A program made the translations under genes and the position numbers. The notes under the pieces are model-generated. The model saw only the letters and a program-made list of their open reading frames with translations. It was not told the origin of the DNA and made no database searches. This document shows positions 24,333 through 29,451 of a stretch of DNA of 29,451 bases, in pieces. The stretch comes from SIAJ01 sp036266155 (lineage in GTDB: Bacteria; Planctomycetota; Planctomycetia; Gemmatales; Gemmataceae): the NCBI GenBank assembly GCA_036266155.1, contig DATANR010000128.1, positions 1 through 29,451 on the forward strand, read 5' to 3'. Position 1 is the first letter of the stretch, and every line of letters starts with the position of its first letter.

Positions 24333-25324
24333 AGGCTCTCGTCACCGGCGGCGGCGGCTTCCTCGGCGGCGCCATTGTGCGCTTGCTCCGCGAACGCGGC
24401 GACGAGGTGCGGTCGTTCTCGCGCGGCGCCTACTCTGCCCTCGATGCGCTCGGCGTCGAACAAGTGCGCGGCGACCTGGGCGATGCCAATGCCGTCGCCG
24501 AAGCAGCGGCGGGGTGCGAAATCGTCTTTCACGTTGCGGCGAAGGCTGGTGTCTGGGGACCGTGGCGCGAATACTACGAGGCCAATGTCGTCGGCACCGA
24601 AAACGTGCTGGCCGCTTGCCGGGCAAACGGCATTCGCAGGCTAGTGTTCACTAGCTCGCCAAGCGTCACGTTTGCTGGCGTTGACCAGAGTGGCGTGAAT
24701 GAATCTGAACCCAATCCAGCCAGGTTCCTGGCACACTATCCGCACACCAAGGCGCTGGCCGAGCAAGCCGCGCTGAAGGCGAACGGACCCGAACTCGCAA
24801 CCATCGCCTTGCGCCCGCACCTGATCTGGGGGCCGGGCGATCCGCATCTGATTCCGCGACTGATCGAGCGTGCCCGAGCTGGCCGACTCAAGCGCATTGG
24901 TAAAGAGTCAAAACTCGTCGACACGATCTACATCGACAACGCGGCCGTCGCGCATTTGCAAGCGGCGGACAAATTGGCTCCACGATCAGCCGTCGCGGGC
25001 AAGGCTTACTTCCTTTCGCAAGGCGAGCCGATGCCGCTGTGGGACTTTGTCAATCGTGTATTGGAGGTCGCCAAGTTGCCGCCGGTGACGAAGAGCGTGC
25101 CCGCGGGAGTCGCCTATTTCGCGGGAGGAGCGATGGAGTTGCTGTTTCGACTGTTGTCACTCCGCGGCGAACCGCCGATGACGCGCTTCGTTGCCAGGCA
25201 ATTGTCGACGGCCCATTGGTTTGACTTGTCGGCGGCACGACGAGATTTCGGTTATGCGCCGGCGATCTCAACGGATGAAGGATTACGACGACTAAGAACT
25301 GCAATGGCGAGCGGAGCGGCGTAA
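24329..25324 (+). CDS. oleD: OleD, NADPH-dependent 2-alkyl-3-ketoalkanoate reductase
   Basis: A 331-residue extended short-chain dehydrogenase. OleD reduces the OleA product, a 2-alkyl-3-keto acid, to the 3-hydroxy acid. The Rossmann motif TGGGGFLGG lies at residues 6-14. The catalytic SSPS precedes YPHTK, with Tyr137 and Lys141. HLIWGPGDPHLIPRL and DTIYIDNAAVAH are typical of the 3beta-HSD/NSDHL-like branch to which OleD belongs. It starts at ATG 24329 within the oleC stop and is the last gene of the block. Its last codons (ASGAA and stop) are encoded by the left arm of a large hairpin, so the C-terminal tail may have been reshaped by repeat insertion. Confidence 0.92.
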   Translation: MKALVTGGGGFLGGAIVRLLRERGDEVRSFSRGAYSALDALGVEQVRGDLGDANAVAEAAAGCEIVFHVAAKAGVWGPWREYYEANVVGTENVLAACRANGIRRLVFTSSPSVTFAGVDQSGVNESEPNPARFLAHYPHTKALAEQAALKANGPELATIALRPHLIWGPGDPHLIPRLIERARAGRLKRIGKESKLVDTIYIDNAAVAHLQAADKLAPRSAVAGKAYFLSQGEPMPLWDFVNRVLEVAKLPPVTKSVPAGVAYFAGGAMELLFRLLSLRGEPPMTRFVARQLSTAHWFDLSAARRDFGYAPAISTDEGLRRLRTAMASGAA

Positions 25325-25372
25325 GCCGCCCGATTCTGTCATTATCGGGCGGCTTAAGCCGCTCCGCTCGCC
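25306..25372. terminator. 29-bp-arm hairpin between convergent oleD and DUF1573 genes
   Basis: Arms 25306-25334 and 25344-25372 match in 28 of 29 positions around a 9-nt loop. The arms are rich in GCGAGCGGAGCGGC and contain TAAGCCGCC. The left arm supplies the last oleD codons and its TAA; the right arm ends 10 nt before the DUF1573 stop codon. Either transcript would form a very stable stem, so a two-way transcription end is likely, although there is no long U-tract. The same arrangement would fit a dispersed palindromic repeat that landed at the gene end. Confidence 0.7.
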
Positions 25373-25382
25373 TGAGCAAACG

Positions 25383-26360
25383 CTATTCGTCGCCCTTTGC
25401 CTTGCCGCGAACGGGGATCGTAATCTTGCCCTCGGCACCCGTGTCCGTCACCACGGTGATGGTCTTCGACAGGTCGCCTGCTTCGCTCGGCTGGAACACA
25501 ATGCGCACGACATGGGCCTGCTTCGCCTCGCTGCCGTCCGCACTGGCGGTGATCAAGCCGTCGCCGCCCTTGACGTCCAGAATCTTGAACGGCTTGTCGC
25601 CCTTGACCACCACGCTCAGCTCTTTCTTCTCGCCGACGCGGACGCTGGAGAACTGAACGGCGGCCGGCGTCGCGGTGATTGCAGCGACCACGTCGACATA
25701 GAGTGGAATGCGAATGGTCGGCACCATCGCGCTGTTCGTGCTGAACACGAGGTCGGTCGTCCAGGTGCCGGTGTCGAGCCCGCCCTTGAGAGCGGCCGAA
25801 ATCTCATAGACGACTTCCGCGTTGTCGCGGCGAATCAGCTTGGCGGTCGGCTTAACGTACTCGGTGCCGCTCGACGCGGAGCGAATTTCGAAACCGGGCT
25901 CGTTCCGCATCGTGACTTGCATGCTGCCCGAGCCATCGGCGCCTTTGCGGACTTGACCCATTTGCAGCGCCTCTGCTGACTTGCCGAAGTTGTCGTTGCG
26001 ATTGGCCTTTACCGACAGCGTCACCTGCTCGCGCGGCGCGGAGAAGTTAACGTAGACGAGCACTTCCTTCTGGCCGATGAACTTCTTGGTGTCCATCGAC
26101 GCCGTCACGTAGGTGGATTCGCCGGGCCGCAGGACATTCGCCTGCACCGTCGCCGTTGTGCAACCGCACGAGACGCCGGCGCCGCTGATCTGTACCACGT
26201 TGTTGCTGGTGTTCGTGACCTTGAAGTGATGGACTTGCGTCTGTCCGAATGGGACAGTGCCAAAATCCTTCACGCGCTCCGAGAAGAACTTCTCGGCCTC
26301 ACCGGCCTGGACGGAACCGACGACCAGAATCCCGAAGCAAAACAAGACGTGTCGGTACAT
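25383..26360 (-). CDS. Exported DUF1573-domain protein
   Basis: I start this gene at the ATG at 26358-26360, giving 325 residues with signal peptide MYRHVLFCFGILVVGSVQA; GGGAGAGAGG lies about 8 nt upstream. The frame is open for 47 more codons upstream, but that stretch is not conserved-looking and would bury the signal peptide. Residues about 25-115 are a DUF1573 domain with DFGTVPFGQTQVHHFKVTN and the CGC pair (Cys65, Cys67) of SCGCTTA. A second Ig-like region follows, about 215-320 (FSSVRVGEKKELSVVV and the closing VVTDTGAEGKITIPVRG). DUF1573 proteins are exported, abundant in planctomycetes and Bacteroidetes, and lack an established function. The gene is convergent with oleD across a strong hairpin and is probably monocistronic. 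Confidence 0.82.
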   Translation of the reverse strand: MYRHVLFCFGILVVGSVQAGEAEKFFSERVKDFGTVPFGQTQVHHFKVTNTSNNVVQISGAGVSCGCTTATVQANVLRPGESTYVTASMDTKKFIGQKEVLVYVNFSAPREQVTLSVKANRNDNFGKSAEALQMGQVRKGADGSGSMQVTMRNEPGFEIRSASSGTEYVKPTAKLIRRDNAEVVYEISAALKGGLDTGTWTTDLVFSTNSAMVPTIRIPLYVDVVAAITATPAAVQFSSVRVGEKKELSVVVKGDKPFKILDVKGGDGLITASADGSEAKQAHVVRIVFQPSEAGDLSKTITVVTDTGAEGKITIPVRGKAKGDE

Positions 26361-26645
26361 GATGGGAACCTCTCTCCCGTTAACGGCATCGTCCGATGAC
26401 CCCCAAATCATCGGCCGCCTGAAGTACGTGGCAAACAACCTTATGTTGCGTCCGCGGCGAGGTCGGTCTGGCCCCGCCGCAGAACTCGCATCTTCTGTCA
26501 AACCGGCCCGTTACGATTTGCACATGCCTCGCGCCGCGCGAGATCGGAACAGGCCACGTCACCGATGCGATTGGAACCGTCCGTGATTTGGGTCGACCCG
26601 ACTCCAATCCGCAAACGCAATGCCATATTTCCCAAATCTCCCAAA
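26361..26645. other. Intergenic region between comF-like and DUF1573 genes
   Basis: This 285-bp region, read on the minus strand, carries the 3' end of the comF-like transcript and the promoter and leader of the DUF1573 gene. The only patterns seen are a 9-bp tandem TCCCAAATC/TCCCAAATT at 26630-26647, overlapping the comF stop, and an inverted copy GATTTGGG at 26585-26592. The inverted copy could pair with the first unit over a 38-nt loop, as a weak terminator at best. No small gene is convincing here. Confidence 0.4.
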
Positions 26646-27365
26646 TTAACGATGGGCTAGAACGGCCACATGAACATCCAAAGCGCCGCCGGCCTTCAAA
26701 GCCCGTGCGGCCTCGCTTGCCGTGGCACCGGTTGTCAGCACGTCGTCCACCAGAAGTACGGTCAGTCCGTTCAGCCGTGCGCGCGTGGCGCACCGAAATG
26801 CACCAGCCAGGTTGGTCCGCCGCTCAGTTTTGCTCAATTGCAACTGTGACTTGGTCGCACGAATGCGCTGCAACCACCCAATCTGCAGTTCGACCCCCAA
26901 CAGCTGCGCAATCGGTGCAGCAAGCAACTCGGCCTGATTGAAGCCCCGTCGAAGCCGTCGACGCCAATGCAGCGGCATGGGAACGACGACATGGACGCCT
27001 AAAGATCGAAGGCGTTGCTCGTGATGGCGCGCCCAGAGATGGCCCATCGCCTCGGCCAGGGTTTCGCCCGGCAAGTGCTTCATCTGGAGAATGGCGTCGC
27101 GCAGCGGTCCGTCATAAGCACCGACGCGCATCGTCGAATCAAAGTGAAATCGGTCATCGCGACATTTGGAGCATCCGTCTCGAACATCGGTGAAGGCGCC
27201 GACGGTGCTCGAACACCGCGGGCACGTGGCGTGCGGATCACTGGTCAGGAGTTGCTGGCAGTCCCAGCAGAAGTCGGCGTTCGGATCAGTGAGTAGTGCT
27301 TCGCACCGCGCACAAACGCACGGAAAGACGAGGTCGCGCGAGCCTTTGAGCAGTGCAGCCAGCAT
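26646..27365 (-). CDS. ComF family phosphoribosyltransferase-like protein
   Basis: A 239-residue ComF-family protein. The N-terminus carries a cysteine-rich zinc-ribbon region with CVCARC (Cys16, Cys18, Cys21), CWDC (33, 36), CPRC (48, 51) and CSKC (65, 68). The C-terminal half is a type I phosphoribosyltransferase fold with PRPP loop VDDVLTTGAT at 206-215 and the ComF phrases MKHLPG, VVPMPLHWRRRLRRGFNQAE and SQLQLSKTERRTNLAGAF. Length and order are those of full ComF/GntX proteins. Members take part in DNA uptake in naturally competent bacteria, but many carriers are not known to be competent and the biochemical role is unsettled. It lies 123 nt downstream of the Kdo hydroxylase gene in the same direction. 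Confidence 0.9.
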   Translation of the reverse strand: MLAALLKGSRDLVFPCVCARCEALLTDPNADFCWDCQQLLTSDPHATCPRCSSTVGAFTDVRDGCSKCRDDRFHFDSTMRVGAYDGPLRDAILQMKHLPGETLAEAMGHLWARHHEQRLRSLGVHVVVPMPLHWRRRLRRGFNQAELLAAPIAQLLGVELQIGWLQRIRATKSQLQLSKTERRTNLAGAFRCATRARLNGLTVLLVDDVLTTGATASEAARALKAGGALDVHVAVLAHR

Positions 27366-27488
27366 GGGCGTGTCGTCCGTGACCGTTCATTTCGACATGA
27401 TTGCGATGGGAATCGTAAACAGCGCACGCATGAGTTGCAAGGAAATTGCGTCAAGAATTTGCGATTGCGCTGGACGAGTCGGCCGACA

Positions 27489-28367
27489 TCAACCCGCTTG
27501 GCGCTTGGCCGCGTTGCTGAGGCTCGTCAATTGAGCGATAGGCGCATCGTTCGGGCGTGCCAAACACGTGACGGGCACGAAGAACGAGTGCTCGAGCGTG
27601 AAACTCCCACGGAGCTGCGCATGGGCCACGCCGTCGGCGAAGAGCAGCCACGCGGCCCCTGGCGGGAATGTCCAGACACGCCGTTTCGCGGTGGCCTGGA
27701 ATTGATCGTTCTCCTTGAGAAAATGATGCAGCTTGAGCATCCAGGCGTCGTAAGCAGACCGGCCAGTTCGGCCGCCCGTGAATAGGCGCACCACGGGCCG
27801 GGCCGGCGCGAGCCAATCCTTTTCCGTCCGTGCGGGTAGACGCGAAATTGCGGCAAATCGAGCCAGCAGTTGCGGGAAGCGCTCCGAGGTCGCCCACACC
27901 TGTGGGTCGGTCGTGTTGATGTTGACCGATAGTCGAAGAATGCGGCGACCTTGAGTCGCGCGCGTCGGGTAATTGTCGATGTGAAACAAGTCGTTTCGTG
28001 CGGTTAGCCGCAACGTCCGCGTTGCTTCTTCCGCCGTCCGAAGCATCACGCGGTCGCGGACCAGGCCAGACGCATAGGTCGGGAACGTCTGCTGGACCCA
28101 CGCCGTCGCTTCGATCGAGAACTGCGCCAGCACATCCGCCAAACGGCGTGCTTCCGCTGGGTGCGTCTTGCGTAAACCCGTCAGCCGGCCGCGCTGGGGA
28201 TCGAAAGCGAGGTCCTTGTGACCGTAGGCCACGATCTCCTGACGTCGAAGGAATTCCAGCTGTCCAGGCGGCGGTAATTTGAAGGGACAGGCGTGTGTGT
28301 AGAGCAGCCCCTCACGCTCGAGCGCATCGGCGGTCATATCGAATGTGGGAACCGGCAACGTCATCAT
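27489..28367 (-). CDS. kdoO: Kdo hydroxylase (KdoO) family Fe(II)/2-oxoglutarate dioxygenase
   Basis: A 292-residue protein matching the Kdo hydroxylase family. Known members (KdoO of Burkholderia and Yersinia) oxidise the Kdo sugar of lipid A-core to Ko, using Fe(II), O2 and 2-oxoglutarate. Visible are LFHIDNYPTRATQGRRILR, giving the HxD iron ligands His129 and Asp131, a family-typical VNIN and VWATSERFPQL segment, and FPPGAAWLLFADGVAHAQL with distal His249, followed by LEHSFFVPV. The order and spacing fit a complete jelly-roll enzyme. It starts at paired ATGs 28367/28364, 20 nt after the histidine kinase gene ends, with AAGAAG as a possible ribosome binding site. Activity on Kdo here is inferred from family; no LPS gene is next to it. 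Confidence 0.82.
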   Translation of the reverse strand: MMTLPVPTFDMTADALEREGLLYTHACPFKLPPPGQLEFLRRQEIVAYGHKDLAFDPQRGRLTGLRKTHPAEARRLADVLAQFSIEATAWVQQTFPTYASGLVRDRVMLRTAEEATRTLRLTARNDLFHIDNYPTRATQGRRILRLSVNINTTDPQVWATSERFPQLLARFAAISRLPARTEKDWLAPARPVVRLFTGGRTGRSAYDAWMLKLHHFLKENDQFQATAKRRVWTFPPGAAWLLFADGVAHAQLRGSFTLEHSFFVPVTCLARPNDAPIAQLTSLSNAAKRQAG

Positions 28368-28387
28368 GACTTCTTATGGGAGTTGGC

Positions 28388-29451
28388 TCATGCCGACTTG
28401 CGTTGGGCCCCCTGGGCGACGGCGGCAGCGGGCAGCGTGAGCACGAAACGCGTCGGTCCGCCAGTTGCGGGCACATACCGGACGTCGCCGCCGTTCTCGC
28501 GTGCCAGGCGCCAGGCGGCGGGCAATCCAAGGCCGCGGCCCCGACCGGCCGCCCGACCTGAATAGAACGGATCGAATAGATGAGCACGCGAGCGTTCATC
28601 CGGTCCGGGACCACTGTCTTCAACGATCACCTCGAGTCGTTCCGGACGGAAGGCTGTCGAGATGCGCACCCATCCGCCCGCCGGCGTTGCTTCGACGCCA
28701 TTGCGCAACAAGGCGGTAAGCGCGATCGTCATTTGCTTGGGATCGGCCTCGACCCACAACGACGTCGGCTGATGACTGGTTTGAAGGTCGACACGCCGTT
28801 CGACCGCAAACGGTGTCAGATCGCCTGCGACGCTTCGGACCAGTTGGCCAAGATCCACCCATTCCGGCTGCGGCTCCGGGGGCCGCGCGAACAGCATTAG
28901 CTCGTGCAGCACCGCGTGAATTCGTTGCGTCTGCCGTACGATCGAGTGGAGGGACTCGCGTTGCCGCTCGTTCGTCTCTTGCTTGAGTAGATACTGACTT
29001 TGTCCGGAAATGACGGCGAGCGGATTGTTGATCTCGTGACTGGCGCCGGCCGCGAACTCGGCGATTGCCGACAGCTTGGCGGCTTCGACACGTTCGGCGT
29101 ACACGTCGATGATTGCCGTCTTGTCGTTGGACGCGGACCGTCGAGTAGCTTTCGTCGCGATCGACTCGGTAGGCGATTCGTTCTCGATCGCCCGCGGAGC
29201 GACTGGCCAGAGTTTTGGCGTCGCCGCGTACGGTCTGGTCTCGGCCTCTCGCGGGTCGTTACGCTTGCGTTCCAACCAGACCTCGACATCAACTTGCTCA
29301 CGAAACTGCGAGCGAACGTCGTCGAGGTCCGCGGAGCGCAAACCCAACTCGGCGAGTGCTGCCGCCAGATCGAATTCGTCGGCGACGAACAAGCGAGTCT
29401 CGGTCTGTTCGGCGAGGACGACCGCGACCTGTAGAATCGCTTGCAGTTTGG
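28388..29451 (-). CDS. Sensor histidine kinase, probable HDOD-type N-terminus (5'-truncated)
   Basis: The frame is open to the right window edge; a TTG at 29392 is only the first internal start-like codon, so the gene begins outside. The visible part is a HisKA-HATPase_c kinase: H-box ASHEINNPLAVISGQ (His codon at 29036-29038), N-box LLRNGVEATPAG, G1 VEDSGPGPD, F-box FDPFYSG and G2 GRGRGLGLPAAWRLA. No receiver domain follows. Just upstream of the kinase, LQAILQVAVVLAEQ and LAELGLRSADLDDV resemble the C-terminal end of HDOD regulatory domains, so an HDOD-kinase hybrid is likely but unproven. No transmembrane segment is seen in the visible part, so it may be cytoplasmic. It lies 20 nt upstream of the kdoO-like gene and probably shares its transcript. 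Confidence 0.85.
   Translation of the reverse strand, partial: KLQAILQVAVVLAEQTETRLFVADEFDLAAALAELGLRSADLDDVRSQFREQVDVEVWLERKRNDPREAETRPYAATPKLWPVAPRAIENESPTESIATKATRRSASNDKTAIIDVYAERVEAAKLSAIAEFAAGASHEINNPLAVISGQSQYLLKQETNERQRESLHSIVRQTQRIHAVLHELMLFARPPEPQPEWVDLGQLVRSVAGDLTPFAVERRVDLQTSHQPTSLWVEADPKQMTIALTALLRNGVEATPAGGWVRISTAFRPERLEVIVEDSGPGPDERSRAHLFDPFYSGRAAGRGRGLGLPAAWRLARENGGDVRYVPATGGPTRFVLTLPAAAVAQGAQRKSA

Noticed and set aside
26361..26501. Longer N-terminus of the DUF1573 protein
   Set aside because: It would place 47 unconserved residues before a clear signal peptide; a strong purine-rich ribosome binding site supports the start at 26360.

Overview
The window is GC-rich, densely coding bacterial DNA that most resembles a planctomycete. 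The pointers are a TIGR03067-type small exported protein, a DUF1573 protein, a very large surface protein with choice-of-anchor Q, Ig-like and Calx-beta parts, and a secondary-lipid locus of a kind known from that phylum. Taxonomy is inferred from gene content only. No rRNA, tRNA, CRISPR array, phage or intact transposase was seen.

Layout. (1) 3-3107 (+): the 3' part of a giant secreted or surface protein, cut by the left window edge. Its stop codon abuts a 112-bp nested palindrome that looks like a MITE. (2) 3333-5369 (+): an MFS transporter followed after 9 nt by a small exported TIGR03067 protein. A PilZ-domain gene converges on them at 5380-5727 (-). (3) 6009-25324 (+): a 19.3-kb block of seven co-directional genes, which is the main content of the window. 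Three encode a PUFA-synthase-type iterative megasynthase: PfaD enoyl reductase; PfaA-like KS-AT-ACP-ACP-KR-DH; PfaC-like KS-CLF-AT-DH-DH with a PfaB-type AT inside. Four encode the complete head-to-head hydrocarbon pathway OleA, OleB, OleC, OleD. (4) 25383-29451 (-): DUF1573 protein, ComF-family protein, Kdo hydroxylase-family dioxygenase, and a histidine kinase cut by the right window edge.

How the central block probably works. The Pfa proteins would build a long polyunsaturated acyl chain on the tandem ACPs of PfaA, using KS/CLF, two AT domains, KR, three dehydratase regions and the separate PfaD reductase. No thioesterase or glycerophosphate acyltransferase domain is seen at the end of PfaC, where myxobacterial synthases carry an acyltransferase. 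OleA comes next instead. OleA condenses two fatty acyl thioesters to a beta-keto acid, OleD reduces it, OleC closes a beta-lactone, and OleB removes CO2 to give a long internal alkene. The gene order therefore predicts a dedicated line from PUFA synthase to polyunsaturated hydrocarbon. Shewanella makes a C31 nonaene from Pfa and Ole enzymes encoded at separate loci; direct fusion of the two loci is the notable feature here. No phosphopantetheinyl transferase gene lies in the window.

Non-coding structure is concentrated at gene ends: the palindrome at 3107-3218, a repeat cluster splitting oleB from oleC at 22420-22580, and a 29-bp-arm hairpin whose left arm encodes the C-terminus of OleD at 25306-25372.
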